A stretch of 22,923 nt of DNA. Source: a virus. The notes under the pieces are model-generated. The model was not told the DNA's origin. It made no database searches and worked only from the letters and a program-made list of their open reading frames with translations. The translations under genes were made by a program, and so were the position numbers. The stretch spans positions 1 to 22,923 of IMG/VR virus record IMGVR_UViG_3300035665_000254; one strand, given 5' to 3'. Positions 6,576 to 13,493 of this stretch are shown here, in pieces; position 1 is the stretch's first letter, and each line of letters begins with the position of its first letter.

Positions 6576-6752
6576 ATGTTTACAAAACTACTTATTAAAC
6601 TTGGCTTAAAGAAAGACCCAAAAGCAATTGTTGCAAATCTATTGAAAGAACTTGATGCAATAGAATCTGTAAAGGTAATTCCAGCAAAAAAGAAGGCTAC
6701 AGCAAAGAAGACGGCTCCTGCCAAAAAGAAGACGGCAAAGAAGGCTAAATAA
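6576..6752 (+). CDS. Short lysine-rich, histone H1-like peptide (58 aa)
   Basis: The ATG at 6576 directly follows the previous TAA (6573-6575), and TAA at 6750-6752 overlaps the next ATG. Residues 1-33 form an amphipathic helical part (MFTKLLIKLGLKKDPKAIVA). Residues 36-58 are an AKKK/TAKK repeat tail with no acidic residue. Such tails resemble eukaryotic H1 and bacterial H1-like or HU C-termini and bind DNA without sequence preference. A role in condensing phage or host DNA is inference. Start, stop and coupling on both sides support a real gene despite its size. Confidence 0.65.
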   Translation: MFTKLLIKLGLKKDPKAIVANLLKELDAIESVKVIPAKKKATAKKTAPAKKKTAKKAK

Positions 6753-7003
6753 TGAAATGCGCTAACTGCGATTCTGGTGCTCTTTTTGTCTATCAAATAA
6801 CGGCAGAAAAAGAGATACTGTATTGCGGTAAGCATTTACCAAAGTTCTTAGAGTCCCGCAGGCGTGCAGGAAACTTAAAGACTACTGATGCCTTCGCTGA
6901 GGAACGAAAAACAGCCTTAGAAACTGTCGCATCTCCTGCAGAACCTGCAGCCCCTAAAAAGCGCAAGAAGAAGGCAGCAGAAAATAATGAAGGTAATTCG
7001 TAA
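6752..7003 (+). CDS. Zinc-ribbon protein with basic Ala/Pro/Lys tail
   Basis: 83 aa. Cys3-x2-Cys6 (MKCANCDSG) and Cys25-x2-His28 (LYCGKHLP) form a small zinc ribbon of the same general type as the protein encoded at 1229. A linker leads to a Lys/Ala/Pro-rich tail (APKKRKKKAAEN). The tail composition echoes the lysine-rich peptide just upstream. TAATG coupling is seen at its start, and its 3' end overlaps the next gene by 17 bases. The function is unknown; binding to DNA or to the transcription/replication machinery is inference. Confidence 0.65.
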   Translation: MKCANCDSGALFVYQITAEKEILYCGKHLPKFLESRRRAGNLKTTDAFAEERKTALETVASPAEPAAPKKRKKKAAENNEGNS

Positions 7004-7223
7004 GTTCGCAGTACAAGGACATGCTGTACCATCATCCTCACACAGTCCAAGAGGACCGTTTCCACCTGAAGTCCTAGCAGGACCTCAGAGAAGTTACGGC
7101 GATGACCATTCGGATTCCTTACATCCAGCACTAGACGAAGTACGCTTCTTCAAATGTCGCGACTGCGAAGAGGTGCTTTTTGAGACTGAACTAGACAACC
7201 ACACATGTGAGGAAGAAGAATAA
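6987..7223 (+). CDS. Small C-terminal zinc-finger protein
   Basis: 78 aa. Residues 1-50 are polar and Pro/Ser/His rich. Residues 54-74 carry FKCRDCEEVLFETELDNHTC, giving ligands Cys57, Cys60, His72 and Cys74, a CxxC...HxC finger. It ends in an acidic EEEE. The start lies within the preceding gene (17-base overlap) and the stop overlaps the next ATG (TAATG). It is the third plus-strand cysteine-knuckle protein in the window. No named family was recognised. Confidence 0.62.
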   Translation: MKVIRKFAVQGHAVPSSSHSPRGPFPPEVLAGPQRSYGDDHSDSLHPALDEVRFFKCRDCEEVLFETELDNHTCEEEE

Positions 7224-7867
7224 TGGCCGTAAATAACAATGGGAATCTACTTGATTCCGCAGGAAACGTATGCGTCGACAGAGTTTGGGGCAATATGCCT
7301 ATGCAGCCAAACGATGAGCGCGACGAAGCAGTTCAAGGAGACTTGAGCGCAACTCTTAATGACCATGTCATTGCTTATGCAGGATGGAATGGTTATCCAC
7401 TTTATACACCAAACGATGATGGAGCAGGCGTTGGATATGTAAACGTCCCATCTGTTATTGGTGTAGTTACAGCAACCGCTGTAGATACTCTTGATGATGC
7501 TGGTCTTACAGTTACTACAGCATCTGCTGCAACTAACTCTGCAAAGACAATTACAGCAGTATCTCGTACAACTGGTTCAACAACTATCCGTTTTACTGCA
7601 TCAACACACGGATATTCACTTAACCAGAAAGTAACTGTTTCTGGTCTTGACTCCGAGTTCAATGCTACTTGGACGATTGTTAACGTTCCAAACGGAAACG
7701 CGTTTGACGTTACAGGAACTTCAACAGCATCTTATGGTGCATCAGGACTTTCTGGTTCTGTAGTTGCAGTATCTGGAACAATCAAGACACAGTCTGTTGC
7801 TGCTGGTGGAGCAACGATTGCAGTAGGACAAGCAGTAACTATTACACCTTGGGCCACAGCCTCTTAA
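7223..7867 (+). CDS. PASTA-like protein with an inserted beta domain, putative virion protein
   Basis: 214 aa. The N-terminus (residues 1-65: VDRVWGNMPMQPNDERDE ... IAYAGWNGYPLYTPND) is a pattern I associate with phage structural proteins. Residues 74-102 (NVPSVIGVVTATAVDTL, then AGLTV) match the first half of a PASTA domain. Residues 186-208 (TIKTQSVAAGGATIAVGQAV) match its second half. Between them, residues about 103-185 are a self-contained beta-rich insert (STTIRFTASTHGYSLNQKV ... TWTIVNVPNGNAF). PASTA domains bind peptidoglycan or muropeptides in host kinases and penicillin-binding proteins. Here the domain may help a virion part touch the cell wall, which is inference. TAATG links it to the gene before. 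Confidence 0.65.
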   Translation: MAVNNNGNLLDSAGNVCVDRVWGNMPMQPNDERDEAVQGDLSATLNDHVIAYAGWNGYPLYTPNDDGAGVGYVNVPSVIGVVTATAVDTLDDAGLTVTTASAATNSAKTITAVSRTTGSTTIRFTASTHGYSLNQKVTVSGLDSEFNATWTIVNVPNGNAFDVTGTSTASYGASGLSGSVVAVSGTIKTQSVAAGGATIAVGQAVTITPWATAS

Positions 7868-7872
7868 TATAA

Positions 7873-8706
7873 ATGGCTCGTATCAGAGGAGGAGGCGCAG
7901 CGGGTAAACGCCCTGCTGCCCTCCCTTCTGCTCAAGAATTGCTAGGCGCAATTGGAAAGCCATATGGCTTTGGTCCAAAACAAACATCAGGAATGATGAA
8001 AGCATTATCTACAGAGGGCGGATTTCAAAGCCCATTTGCTGCACTGCCTACAGCAGCGTCTACTGGTGAGTTTTTTGAAACAATCTCTTTATTAAACGCA
8101 ACCGATACTATGCGTTATTACAATCCACAAAGCCCTGATGAAGTTGCATATCGCAATCAGGCTGGTGAAGCAGTGTTTCCTACTCTAGGTGAAGACGTTT
8201 ACTACGTAGACGCGCAAGGTAACTTTGTTGACCGTTCTGCTGGTCGCAAATATTACGATGAAGACTTAGATACTGGTGAAGTTGTTATCCCTGGTGAAAA
8301 AGGACCTCAATTTGGTGAGTCGGATGCTCCTGCTCCTCTTTCTCTTGTACCAACCTCTTCAAGTAACCCAGACCGTCCTCGCACAGTTGCGGCTGGATAT
8401 GACCGTAATCGTTCAGTGTTGACTGTTGTATTTCGTGATGGAACGTATTACAACTACTATGAAGTAAACACTAATGAATGGCAAGACTTTAAAAAACGAG
8501 TGTCTAAAGGACAATACATCTATAAGTATTTAGACTACAAACCTCGTGGTGCAGCCAATGTAAATAGCCTTCCTTCGTATGCACGCACGGCTCTGTACAA
8601 ACTTACTAGAACGTTGCAATTACAAAGAAGTGCAAAACAGTACGATAGGCTTGCCAAAAGTAATACTCCTAAAGCACCAAAGGCAAACAAACCAAGAAAG
8701 AGATAA
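7873..8706 (+). CDS. KTSC-domain protein
   Basis: 277 aa. Residues about 162-222 (TVAAGYDRNRSVLTVVF, YYNYYEV, EWQDFKKRVSKGQY) fit the KTSC domain, a small fold found alone in phages and at the end of some lysyl-tRNA synthetases: a YDxxxxxLxVxF strand, a Y-x-Y strand, W-x-x-F and S-x-G-x-Y. Residues 1-160 are Gly/Ala/Pro-rich and acidic by turns with no recognised domain. The C-terminus is basic (PKAPKANKPRKR). The ATG lies five bases after the PASTA gene stop, and its own stop abuts the next gene. The molecular role of KTSC is not known; virion or assembly association is inference from position. Confidence 0.7.
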   Translation: MARIRGGGAAGKRPAALPSAQELLGAIGKPYGFGPKQTSGMMKALSTEGGFQSPFAALPTAASTGEFFETISLLNATDTMRYYNPQSPDEVAYRNQAGEAVFPTLGEDVYYVDAQGNFVDRSAGRKYYDEDLDTGEVVIPGEKGPQFGESDAPAPLSLVPTSSSNPDRPRTVAAGYDRNRSVLTVVFRDGTYYNYYEVNTNEWQDFKKRVSKGQYIYKYLDYKPRGAANVNSLPSYARTALYKLTRTLQLQRSAKQYDRLAKSNTPKAPKANKPRKR

Positions 8707-9108
8707 ATGCCCAAGGCTCACAATATCGGACCACTATTTGTACAAATAACCAAGTTCCCCTATGAATGGGACGGTAAGTTTGTAGTCAGAGGGTGGACTC
8801 AAGAGATTGAAGAGCCGTATAGAACGGCTAATCCATTTATATTTAGACTGCCCAATTATAAGGCTATGGTTTTTGGACTATGGACTGGTGCAAAAGACGA
8901 AGAGGATGCGTTAAACTCAGCGCTAGAAAGGCGGGATGTAACTTACGATGATTTTACGGAAAAAGCGGGCTGGACACCAGCCCCAGACTCGGATAGAGAA
9001 ACGGGTAGCGACGATTTCCACCCCAGACTTGATAACTTGGATGGAACAGTCGATGTTCATAATTGGGAAACACATAACAGTATGGCAGAGACAACAGAGC
9101 GAGGCTGA
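8707..9108 (+). CDS. Hypothetical protein upstream of the terminase
   Basis: 133 aa, starting immediately after the previous stop. Residues 1-65 look folded and mixed alpha/beta (FVQITKFPYEWDGKFVVRGW, IFRLPNYKAMVFGLW). The second half is polar and acidic (TPAPDSDRETGSDDFHPRLD). No family was recognised. Its position just before TerL is where many phages carry small packaging or head genes, but no small-terminase motif is seen. The last 56 bases overlap a possible small gene in another frame. Confidence 0.6.
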   Translation: MPKAHNIGPLFVQITKFPYEWDGKFVVRGWTQEIEEPYRTANPFIFRLPNYKAMVFGLWTGAKDEEDALNSALERRDVTYDDFTEKAGWTPAPDSDRETGSDDFHPRLDNLDGTVDVHNWETHNSMAETTERG

Positions 9109-9190
9109 CCTTGATGAAGTTCTTATGGGTGCAGAAGCATTTCATGCAATTGCCAAAGAATTAAAACGACGCTCTAACCCTGTGCTATGA
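9053..9190 (+). CDS. Possible small helical protein, start uncertain (45 aa)
   Basis: Past the end of the preceding gene the +2 frame continues with a convincing amphipathic helix (EADLDEVLMGAEAFHAI, then AKELKRRSNPVL) and ends in TGA at 9188-9190. Possible starts are ATG at 9041 (49 aa), 9053 (45 aa) or 9125 (21 aa); none has a clear ribosome site. The helix composition and the close fit before the hairpin at 9219 argue for a real product. The first 20 codons overlap the upstream gene and are not convincing. No function is recognised. Confidence 0.42.
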   Translation: MFIIGKHITVWQRQQSEADLDEVLMGAEAFHAIAKELKRRSNPVL

Positions 9191-9218
9191 TTTCTATGCT
9201 TCGCCTCTCTACAGGTCT

Positions 9219-9250
9219 AGCGTTGACCCACCCAAAAGGTGGGTCACGCT
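9219..9250 (+). terminator. Strong hairpin before the terminase gene (terminator or processing site)
   Basis: A perfect 9-bp stem, TGACCCACC (9224-9232) with GGTGGGTCA (9238-9246), loop CAAAA, is extended by AGCG/CGCT (9219-9222 and 9247-9250) with one bulged T. The following GTTT is too short for a classic intrinsic terminator. The hairpin ends 10 bases before the TerL start, so it may cut or attenuate the transcript, or affect TerL translation. Confidence 0.5.
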
Positions 9251-9259
9251 GTTTAATGG

Positions 9260-10843
9260 GTGCATATGGAAGAAGATAAGTTTGAAGAAATAAATCCTGA
9301 ATTCTATCTTCAGGATGAACAACCTGTTGAAGAAGATGTAGAGGAACCTCTTGATGAGTTATCCCAACAGTTTGTAGACAAACTCATTGACAAGATGCTT
9401 GAGTTTCTTAAAGTACTTGTTGGGCATGACCTGCACCCTTATCAAAAGCCTCTTGCTCGTCGCATTATGGAATCAGTTATCATTAATGATGGCGAAGAAA
9501 TAACAGCGTTAGCATCGCGTCAGTCAGGTAAGTCAGAGACGGTTGCAGACACGGTGGCTACTATGATGATTCTTCTTCCACGCCTTGCAAAGTTGTATCC
9601 AGACCTTCTTGGAAAATTTAAAGATGGAATTTGGGTTGGATTGTTTGCACCAACCGAAGCACAGGCTGAGACTCTCTTTGGTCGCACTGTTACTCGTTTA
9701 AGTTCAGAGCGTGCTGTTGAAATCATGGATGACCCAGAAATTGACGACACAGCCGCACGCGTAGGCGGGGTAACACGTCAGATTCGTTTAAAGAAATCTG
9801 GTTCTACTATCACAATGATGACCGCTAACCCAAGAGCAAAGATTGAGTCTAAGTCATTCCATCTTGTAATCATTGATGAGTGTCAAGAAGCAGATGACTT
9901 TGTTGTGTCGAAGTCCATCTCTCCTATGTTGGCTTACTATGCAGGAACAATGGTTAAAACGGGAACGCCAACAACAAGTAAGAATAACTTCTATCGTGCT
10001 ATACAGTTAAACCGTAGACGACAAACAGGACGCGCTGCAAGGCAAAACCACTTTCAATGGGATTGGAAAGACGTTGCTAAATTCAACCCAAATTATGAAA
10101 AGTTTATTCGTAAAGAAATGCTGCGTATTGGGGAAGACTCTGATGAATTTCAAATGTCATATAATTGCAAATGGTTGCTAGAACGAGGAATGTTTGTTAC
10201 GTCATCTATAATGGACGAACTAGGTGACACTTCACAAGAGTTAGTTAAGTCTTGGCACAAGACTCCTGTTGTTGTTGGAGTTGACCCTGCACGTAAGACT
10301 GACTCAACAGTTGTTACGATTGTGTGGGTTGATTGGGATAGACCTGATGAGTTCGGATACTTTGACCATCGCATTCTCAATTGGTTAGAGATGCAGGGAG
10401 ATGATTGGGAAGAGCAGTACTATCAAATAGTTAACTTCCTTGAGAACTACGACGTACTTGCTGTTGGTGTTGATGCTAACGGTGTAGGTGATGCAGTCGC
10501 ACAACGACTTAAGTTACTCTTACCAAGAGCAGAGGTTATGTCCTTGACATCTAGCCCATCAGAACAGTCGAAGCGTTGGAAACACCTACAAGCACTACTC
10601 CAACGCAAAATGATTTCTTGGCCTGCCCATGCTAAAACTAGGCGCCTAAGAACATGGAAACGGTTCTATCAACAGATGGTTGACGCAGAGGTTCAGTACA
10701 AAGGTCCTAACTTCCTTGTAGCCGCTCCTGATGAGTCTTACGCACACGATGACTTTGTAGACTCCCTTGCTATAGCCTGTTCCTTAACTCAGGACCTCGT
10801 TATGCCAGAAGTTGTGGCTTCAAGTAATCCTTTCTTTGGTTAG
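9260..10843 (+). CDS. terL: Terminase large subunit (packaging ATPase/nuclease)
   Basis: 527 aa. TerL pumps phage DNA into the prohead through the portal and cuts the concatemer. ATPase domain: Walker A-like SRQSGKS at residues 86-92, an adenine-site region near HPYQKPLARRIM (59-70), Walker B VIIDE at 203-207 with catalytic Glu207, and a coupling motif TGTPTTS (234-240). RNase H-like nuclease domain from about 336: acidic residues Asp342 (VVGVDPARKTDS), Asp405 (AVGVDANGVGD) and Asp498/Asp501 (HDDFVDSLA). All key residues are present and the length is normal. The start is GTG at 9260 or ATG at 9266, neither with a strong ribosome site. An acidic N-terminal extension of about 35 residues precedes the core. 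No small terminase was recognised nearby. Confidence 0.95.
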   Translation: MHMEEDKFEEINPEFYLQDEQPVEEDVEEPLDELSQQFVDKLIDKMLEFLKVLVGHDLHPYQKPLARRIMESVIINDGEEITALASRQSGKSETVADTVATMMILLPRLAKLYPDLLGKFKDGIWVGLFAPTEAQAETLFGRTVTRLSSERAVEIMDDPEIDDTAARVGGVTRQIRLKKSGSTITMMTANPRAKIESKSFHLVIIDECQEADDFVVSKSISPMLAYYAGTMVKTGTPTTSKNNFYRAIQLNRRRQTGRAARQNHFQWDWKDVAKFNPNYEKFIRKEMLRIGEDSDEFQMSYNCKWLLERGMFVTSSIMDELGDTSQELVKSWHKTPVVVGVDPARKTDSTVVTIVWVDWDRPDEFGYFDHRILNWLEMQGDDWEEQYYQIVNFLENYDVLAVGVDANGVGDAVAQRLKLLLPRAEVMSLTSSPSEQSKRWKHLQALLQRKMISWPAHAKTRRLRTWKRFYQQMVDAEVQYKGPNFLVAAPDESYAHDDFVDSLAIACSLTQDLVMPEVVASSNPFFG

Positions 10844-10913
10844 CCACACAAAGTATCAAAAAGGGTGGAAACTATTACCAGGTATACCTAAACCTAGAAA
10901 CAAGGAGTCTCCA

Positions 10914-11309
10914 ATGGCTATTTCACCAGCACCTCGCTTTCCAGAGCGTGCACCTAATGTCTACGAACGCAAGATGAGCGACAACCCAGTACGCCGTGGA
11001 CCACTACGCTTTGAAGAAGGCGTTGCAACAGATACCGATGTTCCAACTGATTTCCAAAAGGGAATGGCACAGGGTTCCGCTGTAGCAGCAGGTCGTCCAA
11101 ATCGTAATGCACCTGTATGGCAGAAGCCTGCCGCTGAAACTCTTTCAGAGCGTGCACATGTCGGTTCCGCTGCTTGGATTGAAGCACCTACAATGTTAGG
11201 TGAGTTTGCGCATGGCACATACACAGACCGTGCAGAGCAGACAATTGAGACTGTTGTACGTTCAGGTGGACGTCAACAGCGCCCAGCACCAACAGTCGTA
11301 AACGACTAA
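10914..11309 (+). CDS. Hypothetical Arg/Pro/Ala-rich protein between terminase and portal
   Basis: 131 aa from ATG at 10914, chosen because AAGGAG lies about nine bases upstream; the frame is open earlier but that part overlaps terL. The protein is Arg/Pro/Ala rich and looks largely disordered (SPAPRFPERAPNVYERKM at the start, GGRQQRPAPTVVND at the end). A middle stretch, WIEAPTMLGEFAHGTYTDRA, may fold. No family was recognised. Its placement between TerL and portal suggests a small head or assembly protein (inference). The 70 bases before it hold only the ribosome site and a palindrome AGGTATACCT at 10880-10889. Confidence 0.65.
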   Translation: MAISPAPRFPERAPNVYERKMSDNPVRRGPLRFEEGVATDTDVPTDFQKGMAQGSAVAAGRPNRNAPVWQKPAAETLSERAHVGSAAWIEAPTMLGEFAHGTYTDRAEQTIETVVRSGGRQQRPAPTVVND

Positions 11310-11327
11310 TTAATTTAGCAACCTGAC

Positions 11328-11355
11328 CCCGCTCATACGGTAGTGTATGGGCGGG
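11328..11355 (+). terminator. Intergenic hairpin, 11-bp stem
   Basis: CCCGCTCATAC (11328-11338) pairs with GTATGGGCGGG (11345-11355) with one T-G wobble, and the loop is GGTAGT. AACAGGC follows, so there is no U-tract. It lies 11 bases before the GGAGGAG ribosome site of the next gene and probably affects mRNA stability, processing or read-through rather than acting as a strong terminator. Confidence 0.5.
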
Positions 11356-11378
11356 AACAGGCTATCTGGAGGAGTTCA

Positions 11379-11636
11379 GTGAGAAAACCCGCTAATCCAA
11401 AACTGTATGCAATGTTTGTTGCACAGGCAAAGGCTAAGTATTCAACATGGCCTAATCCTGGTGCAAGTGCATGGGTTGCTAAAAAGTATCAACAAGCAGG
11501 CGGTCAATACGTAGAAACAACTGAAGCAGACCGTCGTAAAAAAATGGCAATAAAGAAACAACAGCATGAACAAGAAAAGAAACGTTCTGTAAAAAAAGAT
11601 AATAAAAAATCCGAAAAGGATAAAGGCAAGAAGTAA
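11379..11636 (+). CDS. Small lysine-rich protein before the portal
   Basis: 85 aa from GTG at 11379, selected because GGAGGAG (11367-11373) is ideally placed; the open frame upstream lies in the hairpin. Residues 5-41 look folded (NPKLYAMFVAQAKAKY, then TWPNPGASAWVAKKY and GGQYVE). The pattern resembles small phage proteins with a KYxxWPxxxASxWVxKxYxxxGGxY core. Residues 50-85 are a Lys/Glu/Gln coiled tail ending KDKGKK. No function is known. It is coupled to the portal gene by TAATG at 11634-11638. Confidence 0.65.
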   Translation: MRKPANPKLYAMFVAQAKAKYSTWPNPGASAWVAKKYQQAGGQYVETTEADRRKKMAIKKQQHEQEKKRSVKKDNKKSEKDKGKK

Positions 11637-13372
11637 TGTCATTTCTAGATTTCACGCCACCGTCTTATAGAGCGGCGTCATCTGACCTTACGATTTCTAT
11701 TTCACCTCTTGGTCTTGTAGAACTTGCTGACGAAGAATTTGAGGTTCACGGTCCTCGTCTAAACCGTTATTCGCTCAACTGGGCAATGTACTTAGGGCAT
11801 CACTGGGGTTATCGTCGTGAACAAGGCGAAATGCAAATTGCCGTTAATTACTATCGCGCTTTCAATGATTATCTTGCAAGGTTTGTCTTTGGTCGTGGAG
11901 TTCATTTTCGTTCTCCTAAATCGACTGAAGCAATTATTCCAGACCGCTTAGAGCGCATTTGGGAAATTGACAATGACAAGATGCGTGTTCTACTTGAGAT
12001 GGGACAGCAGGGCGGTATTACTGGCGATGTTTTTGTAAAAGTAGCATACGAAGAGCCATGGACAGACTCTGCTGGCATGTTCCATCCTGGACGTGTTCGC
12101 ATTCTTCCTATGAACTCATCTTTCTGCTTCCCTGAATTTCATCCACACGACAGAACACGCCTACTTCGCTTTAAGCAGAAGTATCGTTTCTGGGGAACTT
12201 CTCTTGAAGGTACTCGCCAAGTATTTACTTACACTGAAATTTTGACTGACGATGTTATTGAAGAGTACATCAACGATGAACTCATTGATTCACGCCCAAA
12301 TCCACTAGGACTTATTCCAGTGGTACATATTCCTAACGTTCCTGTTTCAGGTTCACCGTGGGGTCTCTCGGACGCACACGACATCATCACTATCAACCGT
12401 GCATATAACGAAATTAGCACTGATGTTGCAGACATCATTAACTATCACGCTTCTCCTGTGACAGTTATCGTTGGTGCTAAAGCCTCTAACCTTGAGAAAG
12501 GTGCTAAGAAGGTTTGGGGCGGTCTTCCAAAAGACGCCCAAGTCTTCAATCTTGAAGGTGGCGCATCAGGTATTGATGGCGCTTTGAAATATCTTGAGTT
12601 ATTAAAACGCTCAATGCACGAAATCATGAACATTCCAGAAACTGCGCTTGGACAAGTCCAGCCAATTTCTAATACATCAGGTGTTGCTCTTTCTATTCAG
12701 TATCAGCCACTGATGAATCGCTACTCTCAAAAGGTAGCCCAGTATGGCAAGGGACTAGAGCGAATCAATGAACTTGCACTTCGCACCCTTGCTATCAAGG
12801 AACCACAAACATTTTTATATAATCCAAATGAAGATGGGCCAATCAAGGAAGGTCAACTAGACCGTCTTGACCCAAATGACCCACTTTCATATATGAACTA
12901 TGTACAGTTCCCACCTCCATTACCATTAGACAAACTAATTGTGCTTAACGAAATTCAGACCAAACTTGGTATGGGTCTTGAGTCTAAAGAGGGGGCACTT
13001 CGTACTCTTGGTGAAGAATTCCCAGAAGAGAAGTTACAAGAGATTCGTCGTGAACTTGTTGAAGATGCTAAGGCAGACGGAGCCCTCACTCTTGTCCGCG
13101 TTCAGATTCAAAAGCAGATTCAAGACATGACAGGTATGATGCCAGGACCTGATGGAACAAGCGCAGTTCCGCTCCAACCTACTGAACTAGGTGATGGAGA
13201 TATCATGGGAGATGGCGTAGAAGGCGCTCCTTCACCTGAGAATATCGAAAACCCAGTCAATCAAGAGGCTGAGGCTATTAATTCACAGGCAGAAGCCGCT
13301 ATCCGTGAAACGCTACTAACCCAAGCCTATGGAACAAAGATTCCACAGAGAAGGGCAGTAGATAGAGAATAA
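11636..13372 (+). CDS. Portal protein (SPP1 gp6-like)
   Basis: 578 aa. It forms the dodecameric ring at one head vertex through which TerL packages DNA and to which the neck attaches. Features seen: an N-terminal segment with NRYSLNWAMYLGHHWGYRRE, then NYYRAFNDYLARFVFGRGV. A central region GDVFVKVAYEEPW with LGLIPVVHIPNVPVSGSPWG follows. Then comes the typical long portal helix section AYNEISTDVADIINYHASPV, and the IPETALGQVQPISNTSGVAL stretch found in gp6-type portals at the tunnel region. The C-terminal 100 residues are acidic and Gln/Glu rich. The size fits the family (about 450-600 aa). It lies after terL and before scaffold and capsid, the usual order. The start overlaps the preceding stop. 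Confidence 0.9.
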   Translation: MSFLDFTPPSYRAASSDLTISISPLGLVELADEEFEVHGPRLNRYSLNWAMYLGHHWGYRREQGEMQIAVNYYRAFNDYLARFVFGRGVHFRSPKSTEAIIPDRLERIWEIDNDKMRVLLEMGQQGGITGDVFVKVAYEEPWTDSAGMFHPGRVRILPMNSSFCFPEFHPHDRTRLLRFKQKYRFWGTSLEGTRQVFTYTEILTDDVIEEYINDELIDSRPNPLGLIPVVHIPNVPVSGSPWGLSDAHDIITINRAYNEISTDVADIINYHASPVTVIVGAKASNLEKGAKKVWGGLPKDAQVFNLEGGASGIDGALKYLELLKRSMHEIMNIPETALGQVQPISNTSGVALSIQYQPLMNRYSQKVAQYGKGLERINELALRTLAIKEPQTFLYNPNEDGPIKEGQLDRLDPNDPLSYMNYVQFPPPLPLDKLIVLNEIQTKLGMGLESKEGALRTLGEEFPEEKLQEIRRELVEDAKADGALTLVRVQIQKQIQDMTGMMPGPDGTSAVPLQPTELGDGDIMGDGVEGAPSPENIENPVNQEAEAINSQAEAAIRETLLTQAYGTKIPQRRAVDRE

Positions 13373-13374
13373 GT

Positions 13375-13438
13375 TTCCAACTATAAAAAGTTTGGAATAT
13401 ATCGAGACAATTGCGTATAAATGTACTGCAATTATCTC
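13375..13438 (+). promoter_or_regulatory. Structured portal-scaffold intergenic region with promoter-like elements
   Basis: The 121 bases between portal and scaffold hold two inverted repeats. The first is TTCCAACT (13375-13382) with AGTTTGGAA (13389-13397), with one bulge. The second is GAGACAATTGC (13404-13414) with GCAATTATCTC (13428-13438), 10 of 11 pairs and a 13-base loop. TTGGAA (13392-13397), an 18-base spacer and TATAAA (13416-13421) also form a sigma70-like promoter candidate, its -10 lying inside the second loop. It could start a capsid-level transcript, or be RNA structure only. Confidence 0.4.
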
Positions 13439-13493
13439 ATAATAACTAAGGGACACGCCGCAAGGCATACGGACAACGACATAAGAAAGATAA

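Noticed and set aside
6793-7131. 112-aa minus-strand open frame across the zinc-ribbon genes
   Set aside because: It opposes three well-supported overlapping plus-strand genes and shows no motif or start signal.
9223-9257. TTGACC with TTTAAT as a promoter for terL
   Set aside because: The spacing is 23 bases, too long, and the TTGACC forms one arm of the hairpin.
10812-10913. Upstream extension of the 131-aa protein
   Set aside because: It overlaps terL and lacks a ribosome site, whereas ATG 10914 has AAGGAG at good spacing.
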